DNA from: Gnetum montanum
Lineage: Eukaryota; Streptophyta; Gnetopsida; Gnetales; Gnetaceae
NCBI GenBank assembly: GCA_015680685.1
Contig: MNCI01034965.1
Location: 170,241-234,240, forward strand
Reading direction: 5' to 3'
Length of the DNA: 64,000 bases
Shown here: in pieces, positions 24,168-36,490 of the stretch
How positions within the stretch are numbered: position 1 is the stretch's first letter
How the letters are laid out: each line of letters starts with the position of its first letter
Translations under genes and position numbers: made by a program
The notes under the pieces: model-generated
Told to the model about the DNA's origin: nothing
Databases searched by the model: none
What the model saw: the letters and a program-made list of their open reading frames with translations, nothing else

Positions 24168-24275
24168 TCAAGTGTAGATATAGAAACCTGTTAGGCAGAG
24201 CATGGCTCACAGAATGCCCTATCAAGTGTAGATATAGAAACCTGTTAGGCAGAGCATGGCTCACAGAATGCCCTA
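24168..24275 (+). repeat. Perfect 54-bp tandem duplication
   Basis: The unit TCAAGTGTAGATATAGAAAC through GAATGCCCTA occurs twice in a row with no mismatch that I can find. Either a recent duplication or an assembly artefact. No N is present here, unlike the other false duplications. Confidence 0.9.
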
Positions 24276-24375
24276 TCAAAATTAACGTTAAAGTACTAAA
24301 ATGAAATCAGGCAACAATCTTTATCGTGTTCCAATGTAGAAACTAACGAGTTACAGTCTTACCTTACAGTCTTAC

Positions 24376-24951
24376 CTTCTTTTAAGTCACTTCTGAAATG
24401 TGCACTCTAGGGCTTGAAGCAGTACCAGTGTAACCAATGCGTGGTTCCCACCTTTCTGCAGGATGCTCTGTTACACTTGGTCCAGACTCAGCGTACCCAT
24501 TACAGCGGTTATTTTTTAAAAGAACCCGTTGCTTTGGATGAGGGAGTGTTTCTATAAGGCTATCTTCTTTCGATGGAACATTTTGTCTGCGTTTAATTGT
24601 TCCACCTAAGTGATCTTGCTTTTCAAGGCTTATCTCATTTGCCGTCCCAACATCCCTCCCAGGACCTCCTGGCCGGCCATGCTCAGAGTATGCTCAGAGT
24701 TCATCATCTGGCTTAAATTCTGATGGTAAAAGTTTCCAGGGTACATTGGCCTTTTATCGGCATTTGGTTTATCCTCTAATTTCTCAGATGTGAGGCGAGG
24801 CCTGGTCCGCATGGTACGCTTTCTCTTTGTTCTTAGTTGTACAACTTGTTCTTCTTCACCATCTTCCCTTTCATGAGCACAGCTTTCGGATTGCTGGATT
24901 TCCGTGGGAATCCCCGGATGCTACAATCTCACCTTCTTCAATTTCTTCTGC
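24376..24951 (-). pseudogene. BRM: BRM pseudogene exon 7
   Basis: Acceptor CAG before 24951, donor GTAAGA at 24370-24375. Starts AEEIEEGEIVASGDSH, a signature of plant BRM, then shifts frame to continue with HEREDGEEEQVVQLRTKRKR and TMRTRPRLTSEKLEDK. A basic cluster likely acts as nuclear localisation or DNA contact in the intact protein. Stops near 24630 and 24387 interrupt it. Confidence 0.8.
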
Positions 24952-25063
24952 CTGTGAAACCATCATGCAAACAGACTTGGCTAAATAACTGCAATGATAT
25001 TGCAAGCAAAACAAAAAGGATAGAAAAAACAAGTAGTTTTTTAGCATATTCAAGTATCCATAC

Positions 25064-26725
25064 CATAGGTCTTGATTGCATGGTTGGCTTTGCTTCGATA
25101 GCAGCCAAAGATCCAAATTTTTGAACAGATATTGCAGGAGAAGCTATCTGTCCCCTTTGTAGTTTGGCATTTTGGTATGATGAATCTGAAGAATCTGCCT
25201 CAACTACAATGTGCTCTCTCACAGCATTTGACAAAGCCTCTGTCGCTTTAGCCCCATCATGCTCACCTCCATCAGATTCCATTTGTCCTTCCTCAAATGG
25301 TGTCTCAGCATTAACTTCTAAATTAGCCTCTGGACTGTTCTCGTCATCTTCAAGATCTTCTCTTATCTCCCCTTCTTCTTCCTCATCATCAATTTCTTCA
25401 TGTGCATCAGACCCTTCCTTTTCTTCCATACTTGGCTCAACATAGTCATCACCTCCATCACGGCTCTGCAGACTTCTTGATTTACTGCTGCTTTGTTTCT
25501 TTAGGCTGGAATCTTTTTACGGTTTCCTGAAGGGTTCGGCTATTGTAGGCTTTTTCTCCACATTTGATACAGGAGACAAAGCGCAAAGTTTATCCTCCTC
25601 TTCTTTGGTACCAATTGGAGCGACTAATCCCCTCTTCAAGGCTTGCTTGGACATAGCTGCAACAGCAGCATTCACTTCTCTTGAATGTACTCGCAGCCAC
25701 TTGGGAACCTGATGATGTTTCAGCATTTCACCGGGCCATTTAAGTTCCTCATCTAATCTATCAAAGAGCTCCATCTCCTCTTCAGATCTGGCAATCATAC
25801 GATTTACCTCATGCAGCGATGGAACATCATGCAGAGTTTCTTGATATCTTTCTTCATCATGCACAAGCGTCTCTAATGTCATCCTTCTTTCTTCTTGAGT
25901 AGTTCTTTGGTCAAATCGCCCTGCATTTATAACCTGATCTACCATATCGATCTTATAGTGCTGGATGTTCTTCAGAAGAAGACTTTCTACTGACCCAATG
26001 TACCGGTCTTTTCCAGCAAGCTCATCTTCATCATCTATTGTCCCCACACTTCTGAGTTCATCTTCCTTCTCATAACTTGGTATCTTTTCTACAACAGCGT
26101 CCATATATATTACCCTCACTTCTCTCTTCTGACCAATTCTAGGTTCCCTGGCTACAGCCTGCTCCTCGTTTTTAGGGTTTGGATCAGGATCATAAATAAC
26201 CACAGTATCTGCTGATTGAAGATTTAAACCCCTCCCTGCAGCACGGATACTAAGCAAAAACAAAAAACACTCTGAACCAATCTTGTTAAAGTCATGAATA
26301 GCTGATTCTCTTTCCTCCAAACTTGTAGTTCCATCAATTCATCTATACTGAAGATGTCGCCACTGCAAATACTCTTCCAAAATATCTCAGAGCTTTGTCA
26401 TTGTACTGAAAAGCAGGACACGGTTGAGGAACGATGAAGTTTAATAAGAATTCTGTCCAGGATCCACAGCTTCCCACAGGAGCGAACAATATAATCACTG
26501 GAATAATCCAGTCGAAATGGGTAATTAAGAAATGGATGGTTGCAGACCTTTCGAAGTTCCATGCAACGGTTCTGTAGAGGAACATATGCTCTGAGCTGCT
26601 TTTTTGAGTTACTTTCTACCCTTCTGCCTCACCTTCAGGATCTTGCCTGATACTGCCAGTAGCTTTAATCAAATCATAAATAGCCCCTGAAGACCTGACA
26701 TCTTACATCTTAAAACCACAGCCAC
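25064..26725 (-). pseudogene. BRM: BRM pseudogene exon 6 (helicase C and SnAC regions)
   Basis: Large exon between CAG (acceptor) and GTATGG (donor). Order: VAVVLRC, the stretch with SCGKLWILDRILIKL, helicase C motifs (LLSIRAAGRGLNLQSADTVV; YDPDPNPKNEEQAVA), SnAC-like segment (VINAGRFDQRTTQEERR; VPSLHEVNRMIARSEEE), then an acidic tail (HEEIDDEEEEGEIRED) and QKFGSLAAIEAKP. Lesions: TAG near 26635, small frameshifts near 26600 and 26430, TGA near 26388 and 26340, TAA at 25515. The frame from 26320 to 25064 has one stop. Motif VI has lost its His (REPRIGQ), which would be expected to impair ATP hydrolysis. Confidence 0.9.
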
Positions 26726-26854
26726 CTGCCAACAAATTAACCATCAAAAAATTGAAACGTAAGAAACTAAAACAACAATGCATTATTTAAATAAAATAAA
26801 ACATAGCTTGTAACAAAAAAATGATAAAACAAACTTCGTAACCCAATCATGTAC

Positions 26855-27089
26855 CCTTTGGGGCAGTGAACCTTGTACATCCTCAACACGGCGGCGAAGC
26901 ATAAAAGGCTCCAATATTTGATGCAGCCTATGAATTATAAATACTTTCTTTTCAGTTTCCAGCCAATCATTGTGCGCTTGGACCATCCTTTTGAAAAGGT
27001 TTTGAGAACCAGTCTTGAAATGCCTTATGATTGTCGAATATCTCTGAGAGAAGCAAATTTAGGAGAGACCATAGCTCCTGTAGATCATT
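26855..27089 (-). pseudogene. BRM: BRM pseudogene exon 5
   Basis: Encodes [20 protein letters not shown], then after a one-base insertion near 26985 DWLETEKKVFIIHRLHQIL and PFMLRRRVEDVQGSLP. These are the linker and helicase C entry of BRM. Donor GTACAT is intact (26849-26854). The acceptor position reads AT instead of AG, so splicing would fail here. Confidence 0.85.
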
Positions 27090-27539
27090 ATGTAAAATTG
27101 CATTTTATAAGTTAAAACAAATATGGAGCACCACAAAATGGAAATATATATAGATATTGATATTGATATATTAGAAGTTCACATAAAATCTCAATTGAAG
27201 AATGGCATGAAAACTTGCCATTCCTGCCTAAAACAACGGAATAAAGCAAAAACAAGCCGACTGCTGTAAGCCCAAGAGGAAAACCAAACATTAACAATAA
27301 TAACTATGAAAATGAAAACGAGCGTTTATTTCTCAACAAACTTTGATATATCATTTAATATTCTACAAATAAATCCTAACAAAAACATGAAACTAAAATT
27401 GAAGTCTCCAGATTATCTCTATATGGGGACGGTGGGTTCTATTAATCAGAATCCAGTTTAGGCCCATTTTTTTACATAATTTCTTTGTATCTCTGTGTGA
27501 ATTGTTAGAGAATGAACATATGAATATCCTATCAAAGTC
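27090..27539. other. BRM intron 4, part downstream of element E
   Basis: AT-rich intron sequence between exon 5 and the left end of element E. No gene or RNA seen. Confidence 0.6.
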
Positions 27540-27544
27540 ACAAA

Positions 27545-29033
27545 TGTAGCGATCGAAAACGTTGATGGCCGAAAAACACCGAGAGGTCGTCAGTCGTGAC
27601 AATCTTAACCCTGGATTCGTGCGAGGGTCGTGCTAGATAAAAAGGAAACGGAGCACCCTGAACAGTCTGCAACAAGGACTTAGTCGATGTTAATATAACC
27701 TTTTGCAAACAGATAATTTGAAAACGAGACTTGTAGTATAGAATAATGATATTTAAATGCAAAAGGAGCAGAAAACTATGTAAAATACAATGACAAGTAG
27801 GAAGGCAAAGTAAAATGCAGTTATGGAAATACACCGCTTCAAAACTTTGACTTCACTCTGTCAAGGTGGATACAATCAGTTGCACAACGCTAGGAGGCAC
27901 AGAGATCCCAAGAGTAACCAAGATGTTTAGAGCGAGACAGCTATACGCTTGAACGCAGGCTCGGGGGGTCAACAATGCAAAATGCTATGAGGATAGCAAG
28001 AAAGAGCAAAATAGGATGCCAAACGGGAGTGTCAACTGTTTACAGTGCTAAACAAGATGTTTACAATGCTCAGGAATACAATGCCAACTTTTTGCTTGCC
28101 AGCCAACCATTTCACCAACCAGTCGATCCCTTGACCCCTTAAGCGTTGCTCATTGGGGTACTTATAGGACCAAGGGCACGTGAAGGATGTGGTTTGGATG
28201 CCACGTGTCCTAAGCTTGCGTTGACATGTCTATGTTGAATGGATGCGCATGACCGTTAGATGAGCCTACCATGCTGTAATTATGAGCTTACCACGCTGTA
28301 ATTACGCTGTCAGAGCTTGGAGATGTGTGCCAATGGTGCAATTAAGTGAAGTGCATTAATGTAGCATAGCATAGCATAACAACTGACCTTAGTTGCGAAA
28401 ACGTCGCCAATCTGCAAACTTTGCTTTTTGCACTGCGAAACTTATGAACTTGCTGATCTTACCCTTTGAGATGCCTTTCGTTGCTCTAGTAGAGTTGCTA
28501 TGCTATGCTACATAGCGTAGCAACCAACATGGCTTGCTTTTTGCTGAGATTGTTGTTTTCTGGTGAAGGAGCCATTGCTGAAGAACTTGGAGTCGAGCGA
28601 AGCAACTATTTTCGAAGGCCAGAGGCGCTAACTATGTGCATTTGAAATCACTAAGTAGGCCGAGCCTTCCTGCCTTGCTCTCGCTACGCTGTGCTACGCC
28701 GTGTAGCATAGCATCTTGTCTTGCAACAATTTACGATTGACTGTTTGAACAATTATCTCCCGAAGCCTACTATGCCATATAACGTAGCGTAGCATAGCAA
28801 ACTCCTTGACTAGAAGACTTGCCAAACTATTTTGCGCATTCTTAGCACCGCCGACAACTCTCTGCATCGTCTCTGTGTAGGCTGTCAGTTGGAAGAATTA
28901 CCCAGCTAGAAAATTTGCCAAATTATACAGCCTAAAACTCAAAGCATCCATCTCCTGATGAACTGCCATGACGTTGCCTGAACTTGCGAAAACCCGATGA
29001 AGCAAGGATGCCCTGAAAATTTAGGGTGTTTCA
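27545..29033 (-). mobile_element. Element E 3' LTR
   Basis: 1489 bp, minus-strand ends TGAAACACCC and CGCTACA. It matches 41137-42766 over most of its length. Contains short palindromic runs of the type TAGCATAGCGTAGCATAGC (28340-28380, 28500-28520, 28680-28800). It lacks about 140 bp present in the 5' LTR, mostly in that repeat zone. The polypurine tract AAAGAGGGGCCAA abuts it (29046-29034, minus). Confidence 0.9.
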
Positions 29034-29046
29034 TTGGCCCCTCTTT

Positions 29047-30420
29047 GTCGACATCTGGAGGATGGGCCTGAGAGACATTGACAAAGAAAACGAAACACCC
29101 CGAGGATCAAATGCTAACATTGTTGTTTGGTGATCGTCAAGACGTCACTTAGCTGTGCTTGAGAGTGTTGCATTGGTTTTGCATGGGGGGAAAGGACTAA
29201 GCAGCAAGGAAGGAGGTTCAGGAAAAGGGTAAAGATGAGACTTAGCAAAGTTCCTCGTCGAAGTGCTTGTAAGGGAGGTGTTCGCATGGTCATCTTTACT
29301 TTCGCTGACCTTCGACCCCTCGTTGAAACGTTTAGAGAGGGTGATTTTGAAATAGCTTACGTGCCATTTGTTTTAGACATGTCTCTTTTTTTTGTGCATG
29401 AGCTTTTGCTCTCTTACGCTTTTGCCTTTTACTATTTTGTCGTTTACATTTGCGAATAACCTTGTTGCAAAACAGGTGCTTCTTTCCCAGAATGAGTTGT
29501 GTTACATCCACATGGGCTTTAACCTACCTACAAATGCTTCCCATGCGGCGAGTTGTGTTACGCACGTCATGGACTTTGTGGTTGAGCATATGGGAGGGCT
29601 TAACAGGCTTCAGGAAAAGCTTGTAAAAGAGGGGAGCGAGTAGAAATTGTGGGTGCAAGAAGTAAGGTAAAGAGGAGGAGCTTGTAAGGTAGGACAGGAT
29701 GTGCACTCTAAAGTGGCCAAGCTAATCAAGACAATCACTTCGCAACGCTGTAGCATTTGCTGCTGTGGTAAGACGCATCTTCAGCCGACGCCTCTCTAGA
29801 ACACACCCTACGAACATAACAGAGACCGAGCCAAAAGAAACAGCCATGATGTAAAACAAGAGCAAAGGTCTTGCTTGCTGCAGATGTTGTTGAAGCTCTT
29901 AGACATCTTTGCTTGTGTATGATGTCCAAAGTAGGAAGACTAGCAGCGACCTTGGCAGCGTCAACATGAAGGAGTAGGCATCGAAGGAGCGAGGAGTTGC
30001 TGTGAATGCAAATGCCCTAGAATCCCTACTTAAAGCATGCATTCTTAGTTCAGCTATGAAATTAGCTACCACATAGCTGAACATCATTTGAGCCCAAACG
30101 TTGACAAGGAGCTAAAGGGTAACAATATTGTGGCTGGGCCACAATACTACTGGAACTCCAGCAGCAAGCACTAACCGAGGAACTACCATCAGGGCGATGG
30201 GCCGTGGTGACAGTAGGTCCGAGGGGTCAGTCAGATGTCATACGACATCTCTAGGGGATCAGCAAGATGCTAGGAGTAGGGGCGTTGCATATGTTCCAAA
30301 TCGTGTTCTCATCGTATCATGAACTGCATTCTGGAACTGCAACATCCCACCCCACGTCAACACTATGCATACTCGCTTAATGTGTACTTGATATAGATGC
30401 ATGCTAGGGATGTGCCTCGA
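29047..30420 (-). other. Element E 3' spacer, no gene
   Basis: Between integrase and the 3' LTR. Several short frames on both strands, none with a recognisable domain. GC content is higher than in the neighbouring host DNA. Nothing supports a third ORF here. Confidence 0.55.
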
Positions 30421-30765
30421 ACCCAGTTTAAGGTCTTGGTAGACCATGTGCTGGTTTAGGATCCTAGCAGACCATTGTGCTGGTTTAAGGTCCCAGCAGA
30501 CTGTATATGTCAATTTAATGTCATAGCAGACGTGTTGCGCTAGTTTATAGTTATAGCGGATTAGTTGTCGCAGTTTATAGTCGTAGCGGACTAGCTATGC
30601 CATTTTATAGTCATAGCAGACTAGCTGGGCTAGTTTATAGTCATAGCGGACTAGCTGTGCCTATTTATAGTTATAGCAGACTAGCTGTGCCAATTTACAG
30701 TCATAGTGCACTATGGTGAAGCTGTGCCAATTTAATGTTGTAGCAGATGTGCTTACCATGTTCAT
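30420..30765. repeat. Element E tandem array 1 (30-bp unit)
   Basis: About ten diverged copies of a unit such as GACTAGCTGTGCCTATTTAT followed by AGTTATAGCA. The part 30570-30710 is regular at 30 bp. The unit shares the core GTTTA-A/T-AGTC...GACTA/C with array 2. Confidence 0.85.
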
Positions 30766-30769
30766 GCTT

Positions 30770-31900
30770 CAAATGTAGTACAACTTGAGATATGAATGAT
30801 TCACTGGATTTATGAACTCATTGTCATCCATGTTTGCCAGCTTGAAGGCTTTGTTTCCAAAGGCTTTAGTGACCATGTATGGGCCTTCCCAATTAGCTGA
30901 GAATTTGCTAACATGCTCATGGACGGCCTTGAGGATGAGGTCTCCCTTCTGTATTGGTCATTGATGTGGGTTTGCATGATGTTTTTGCCATTGCTTGCTC
31001 TGGTAATGCTCTATGCGACTCAGCGTTGTGCGCACTTCTCCTCTATTGAGTTGAGGTCGATAATTCTCGACTCGCTGTTTTGGGCTTCACTCACGACATC
31101 AAATAGGATCATCCGAAGTGATGGTACCTGCAACTCAAGAGGCAACACAGCTTCAAATCCATAAACAAGACTATAGGGAGTCTTACTTGTCGCAGTCCTG
31201 CATGTCATCCTGTAGGCCCATAGCACATAGAGGATTTGCTCATGCCACCGCCTCTTGCTGTTGTTAAGCATCCTCTTTAGCAAGTTGATGATGGACTTAT
31301 TTGTAACCTCTGCCTGCTCGTTCACCTGCGGGTAATACGGGGAGGAAAATGATTGCCTGATGCTCAGATTGCTATAGAAGGTTCGAGTTTCTGTACTACT
31401 GAATTGTGGTCCATTGTCGATTACAATAGTCATCGGAAGCCCAAACCTTGTCACGATATTATCCAGGATGAACTGGCAAACCTGCTAAGATGTCATCTTC
31501 CTCAAGGGGATAGCTTCCACCCACTTACTAAAATACTCAGTGGTCGTGATGATGAAGCTATGCCCTACGGAGGACTTGGGCATGATAGGCTTATGAGGTC
31601 TAGCCCCCATCGTTGGAAAAGCCACGTGATCTGCGTTGGGTGCAGCTCCGTAGGTGAAACTTGTATGAGATTTGCATATCTCTAGCACATGTCACATGTC
31701 TTGACTTTTGATAGGCAATCATGCTCCATATGGGGCCAGTAGTACCCTAGGCATCGATTTTCGTAGCCATAGCCCTAGGTGCTATGTGTCTGCCACACAG
31801 TCCCTCATGTACTTCACTAATCACCCTCCGCGCCTGCTCCTCACCCATGCATGCCAGCAATATCCCGTCATAGGAACGTTTGCACATGGTGTCATTTTCC
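30770..31900 (-). pseudogene. Element E integrase remnant
   Basis: Zinc-finger end (CDMC then a TAG, then RYAN) near 31690, core with EYFSKWVEAIP near 31520, MTRFGLPMTIVIDNGPQF (Asp of the DDE triad) near 31430, SSPYYPQVNEQAEVTNKSI (Glu of the triad) near 31330, WAYRM near 31220, and a C-terminal NWEGPYMVTKAFGNKAF near 30890. The TAG replaces the near-invariant Gln after the second zinc Cys. One frame change near 31600. Confidence 0.85.
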
Positions 31901-31941
31901 ATGAGTGTATATTGCTAGGCACGCTTACGGATCGCATCTCT

Positions 31942-32550
31942 CTAGGTAGATGTCAGTCCGCTTGGGGGTTCGTCGTGTTGCAGGTAGGCTTTAATGTTGG
32001 CGTACCACTCCTGAGTATCCACAGCACTGATAGAGGCCACGTGTACTGCCTGAGTGATGTGCTTAGTACATTTGACAATCAAAGTCAGAAGACTTGCAAA
32101 CAAGTGTGGTGAAATATTTAGTGCTAGGGTGGCTAAGGTGTCTGCTACGGTGTTTTCATTGTGTGCAACGTGTTGCACATCCGTAGTTGCAAACTGTTTA
32201 AGAAGGCTTTTTGCTAGGTCGTAATAGGATTGCAGGTGCGTAGCTTTGCAGGCATAGGCCTCAGTGATTTGATTCACAACTAGTTGTGAATCACCACAAA
32301 TCGCTAGGTGTCGTATGCGTAGTGTTTGGGCAGCTAAGAGGCCTCTGAGTAGCCCCTCGTACTCTACCACATTGTTGGTGCAAGAGAACGCAAAAGTGAT
32401 AAGCGAAAGGGTGCATTTCCCCAAAGGGAAACGTAATGACAGCAGCTGCACTACCTCCCCACACGGTCGAGGCACCGTCGAAGTGTAAAGTAGCTTCGAG
32501 ATGCGATGGGGCGGTGTTGATGGTGCTAACATGTTCGTCTGGGAATTCAG
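31942..32550 (-). pseudogene. Element E second (archaeal-type) RNase H
   Basis: Open for nearly 200 codons. Shows NNVVEYEGLLRGLLAAQ, then ICGDSQLVVNQI, then ENTVADTLATLA: the Glu and Asp residues of a type I, archaeal-like RNase H. It sits between the standard RNase H and integrase, as in Tat elements. It degrades the RNA strand of the RNA-DNA hybrid in the intact family member or aids primer removal. Confidence 0.85.
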
Positions 32551-32599
32551 GATCTATGGTTGCCTAGTCATCAACGGGTGAGGTTGTAACTTGCATCAC

Positions 32600-34130
32600 T
32601 ATAGCTTGACGTTTCGTCGACGACTGGCTTACATAGTGCAAGTCGAATTCTGTGGTTATTGCTTTCTATTGGGCTATCCTGCTACTTTCATACAGGTTGT
32701 TAGTGATAGCCCGAAGTATGTTGCTTTTGCAAATAATGTTAATTGTACTACAAAACAAATAATGCTATGGTCTCATACGCTATTAATGCATGACTCAGAT
32801 TGTACACTGGTGTCTCAAATTCATTGTCTCGTTTTTAACATAATAGTGCTACGATAGATGTGTTGGAGGTGGCAAGGTAGATAAAGAAAGGTCTATCCCT
32901 CTATGGTAGATGCATAGTTGGGAGCTGCAAAAGCTCCTTCTTCAAGTCATCGAAGGCTTGTTGACATTGAATTGTCCATTCGAAGTTAACCCCTTTCTTT
33001 AGAAGATGTTGCATAGGATGCAACTTGTCAATTAACTTTGCTATAAACCTTTGGATGAACTATACCCTACCTTGTAACCCACGCAATTCTTTAAGATTTG
33101 TAAGAGGTGTCAAGTTGATGATGGCCTTAACTTTGTTAGGATCCACCTGTATTCCGGCCTTCGATACTATAAACCCTAACATGCATATGGTTTTCACCCT
33201 GAAGACACACTTCTTAGAATTAAGGCGCAAATCATGCATTTGACAACACTTGAGGACTATCCCTAGGTCATGTGGGTGATCAATGGCCTCTTTGGACTTG
33301 ACCACTATATCATCCACGTAGTCATTTAGCATTTCTAGGATGTAGTCACTGAAAATGTAAGTCATGGCTCGTTGGTAGGTTGCTCCGACGTTCTTGAGCC
33401 CAAAAGGCATCATTGTGTAACAAAAGGTACCTCATGGGGTCATGAAGGTTGTTGTTAACTGATGCTCTGGGTTAATGCGAATTTGGTTGTAGCTAGAGAA
33501 ACCATCCATAAAGGATAACAAAGCATGACTAGTTGTAGTGTCGATGAGTTGATCGATGCTTGGAAGTGGGAAATCATCTCTGATCGTTGCCTTGTTCAAA
33601 TCCTGGAAGTCTATACAGATTCATATTCCTCCCGTTTTCTTAGAAACCATAATGATGTTGGACACCCATTCCAAGTAGTCAACTGCACGAATGAAACCAA
33701 CTTGGTATAGCTTGATGATTTCATCTCTTACAATTAGTGCAATTTTTTATTTAACTTTACGAGCCTTCTGCTGGACTACTTTCATGCTCGGGTCTAGGAT
33801 GATGTTATGCTATATCAGCCAAGGATCTAAACCTAGCATGTTGTTGTATGACCATGCGAAGACTTTAATGTTGTCTTGTAGAGTTTTGGCTACGTCTTTC
33901 TGTGTCTACGCATCTAGGAGGGAACTAAGTTTTAACGTTTTTACTTCCCTCTTTGATGTGGTCATAGGCGTCTCGATGAGAGGATACTTAGTTACATCCC
34001 CAGCCTCTAAATCTAAGGTTCTGACCAAATGCTTAGGCCAGTCTGGGGATGTTTCTAAGGATGCTATGGTGTTAGCTATGATTGACCCCCAGTCGATTAG
34101 GTTTGGGTTCAATTGTCTTGCAAGCTTGCC
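32600..34130 (-). pseudogene. Element E reverse transcriptase and first RNase H
   Basis: RT palm with MMPFGLKNVGATYQRAM (33413-33360), NDYVDDIVVKSKEA (about 33330-33290), LRLNSKKCVFRV (33240), GFIVSKAGIQVDPNKVKAI (33150). The RNase H start follows with GVNFEWTIQCQQAFDDLKKE (about 32980). Upstream fingers region to about 34100 is degenerate. Frame changes and stops throughout. Confidence 0.85.
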
Positions 34131-34314
34131 ATGTGGACCTGCTAAAGCTAAAGGCGTAGAGAGTCGTGATGGATTTCCATTTTTTGCTCAATCTGCCAAA
34201 ATGAGATGAAAGCCTGATTAAGAGGAACCTGTTGGCAGTAATTTTGTGTAATGAAAATTTGCAAAATAACAATGAGGTGTAACTAGCGAAGTATGATATA
34301 AAGATTAAAAATAT

Positions 34315-35935
34315 GCCAGTTTAAAGTCATGGTAGACCACTAAGGCATAGAGATACAGAACTGTTAAAAGCAAAAAATACAAAACTGTCAATGCGAAAAT
34401 GTGAAACTGCTAGTTGTTGGTACCAACACGCCCATGCTTGGCATGGGGCCTTTGTTTTTTTTTTTTAAAGAAAGAAGAATAAAAAATAAAAAAAATAAAA
34501 ATAAAAAAAGATGGCTTATCCTAACCCTAAAATTGGCTATAAAAAGTCATCCAGGTGATGGAGTTGGGGGGAGGAGAGGAGGAGAAGTCAGGCCAGGAAG
34601 CCCTAGGCCAGTGAGGCCAGGGCTGTGAAGCCATGGACTGAACCTCCTCTTTCTCTGGGTGGTTGGCAATGTGTGCGGTAACAACGGTTGGCGGTTCGCA
34701 GGGCATTGGTGATGTTTGATCGCAACTACATATGATTCTTGTGGCAACACAACCATGCATCCTGTCGGTGGTTCCTGTTTCTCTCTCCTTTAGTTTTTTT
34801 TCATGTTTTATCTCTCTCTATGTTTTCTATCTCTCTATCACTTGGTCACATGGCTCTTTCCAGCTGAGACTATTCTCGGGTTTCCATACCCATACAGGAG
34901 ATTCCCTAGGCTATAGTCTCCTCAAACGAGTTTTTCCGGTGTTGGCATGACCAAAATTTATGCCATCAACACTAGTTTAATGTCATTGCAAACTGTGAAC
35001 GTGTAAGAGATCGAAACTGCTAGTTTAAGGTCTTTTTGGACCGCTAAAGCTAAAACTATGCTGGGGTTGCTAGTTTAAGGTCTTTTCAGACTGCTAACTT
35101 GATTTGAATATACACTAGAAGTGCTAGTTTAAGGTCTTTTGGACCACTAAAGCTGAAACTACGCTGGGGTTGCTAGTTTAAGGTCTGTTTAGACCGCTAA
35201 AGTCACAGCTATGCTAAGACTACTAGTTTAAGGTCTTTCTAGACCGCTAAAGTCACAGCTACGCTAAGACTACTAGTTTAAGGTCTTTCCGAATCGTAGT
35301 GTAGCATAGTTTTAGGCCATTTTGGGCCATAACGTAGCATAGTTTTAGGCCATTTCGGGCTATGGCGGCATAGTTTTAGGCCATTTCGGGCCATGGCGGC
35401 ATAGTTTTGGGCCATGGCGGCATAGTTTTGGGCCATTTTGGGCCATGGCGGCATAGTTTTGGGCCATTTCGGGCCATAGTGTAGCATAGTTTTAGGCCAT
35501 TTCGGGCCATGGTGGCATAGTTTTAGGCCATTTCGGGCCATAGTGCAGCATAGTTTTAGGCCATTTCGGGTTGTGGTAGCATAGTTTTAGGCCATTTTGG
35601 ACCGTAGTGTAGCATAGTTTTAGGCCATTTCGGGCCATGGCGACATAGTTTTAGGCCATTTCGGGCTGTAGTGCAACATAGTTTTAGACCATTTCGAGCC
35701 ATGGCGGCATAGTTTTAGGCCATTTTGGGCCATAGCGTAGCATAGTTTTAGGCAATTTCGGGCCATGGCAGCATAGTTTTAGGCCATTTCAGGCCGTGGC
35801 AGCATAGTTTTAGGCCATTTCGGGCCGTAGTGTAGCATAGTTTTAGGTCATTTCGGGTTGTAACATAGCATAGTTTTAGGCCATTTCAGGCCATTTCAGG
35901 TCGTAGCGGAACATGCCAAAGAGATGATATGTTAA
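34315..35935. repeat. Element E tandem arrays 2 and 3 between protease and RT
   Basis: Array 2 (34970-35290): about six units of 50-54 bp starting TAGTTTAAGGTCT and ending with GACCGCTAA-type sequence; an isolated copy is at 34315. Array 3 (35290-35930): about twenty units of 30-37 bp built on TAGTTTTAGGCCATTTCGGG plus CCATGGCGGCA. A poly-A/T-rich stretch lies at 34455-34510, and 34510-34960 has no recognised content. These arrays interrupt the gag-pol frame. Confidence 0.85.
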
Positions 35936-36490
35936 CAATTCGGAGAACGGCTAACTGGTAACTAAAGCGGGTGCAAAGCAAAAAGGCGGTGAATGTACAA
36001 GGGATGGAAATTGGGCAGGAAGCAGCGAGGTTGCTACGCTATGCGTAGCTGCCTCTTGACCCATCATGGATTGAGTGGAACATTAGGCCAAGGCACTTTA
36101 CCAGGGCCTTCATTTACATCATTGTCCCCCGCTTGGAAGGGTAATTCGACCCACACATTTTCGTTTTGGGAATCAACTTGTTAAACTAATTCTTTTGCTA
36201 GGTGGTTAGTGTGTGCAAAGACAGGCACTTCATTCTCAGAGGTTATGACCTCTAAGCCCTGTTCCATATCCATGTTATGGATTGCTTGTGCTGCTACCTC
36301 GTCACCATGGATCACCACCTCCTTGCTTGCGTATGGTAGGTGGATCTCCTGGTGTATGGGTGAGGAGACAGCCCTAAGCTACGCTAGCCATGATCTCCCC
36401 AAGATCAAGTTAAAACCAGGCATCTCCTTGACCACAATGAACGTTGCATTCATGGGGAATTAGTCCCCTGCTAATGAGTCATGAATTTGC

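Larger units (their letters stand above)
23171..24375. other. BRM intron 7 with two SINE-like inserts and a tandem duplication
   Basis: No exon seen between 23171 and 24375. It holds tRNA-like SINE heads (about 23460-23575 and 23790-23865, minus) and a perfect 54-bp tandem duplication at 24168-24275. Confidence 0.5.

Noticed and set aside
29235-29643. Overlapping plus-strand frames in the 3' spacer of element E
   Set aside because: They are antisense to the element, short, and lack recognisable motifs.
34401-34760. Pro- and Trp-containing open frames on both strands near an A-rich tract
   Set aside because: No domain; overlapping frames on both strands within a non-coding insert of element E, with biased composition.
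35278-35541. Repetitive small protein (MARNGLKLCHHGPKW-type repeats)
   Set aside because: It is the reverse-strand reading of tandem array 3 in element E. No start context or homologue is suggested.
30420-35930. CRISPR-like repeat arrays
   Set aside because: Units are adjacent with no unique spacers and lie inside a plant retrotransposon.
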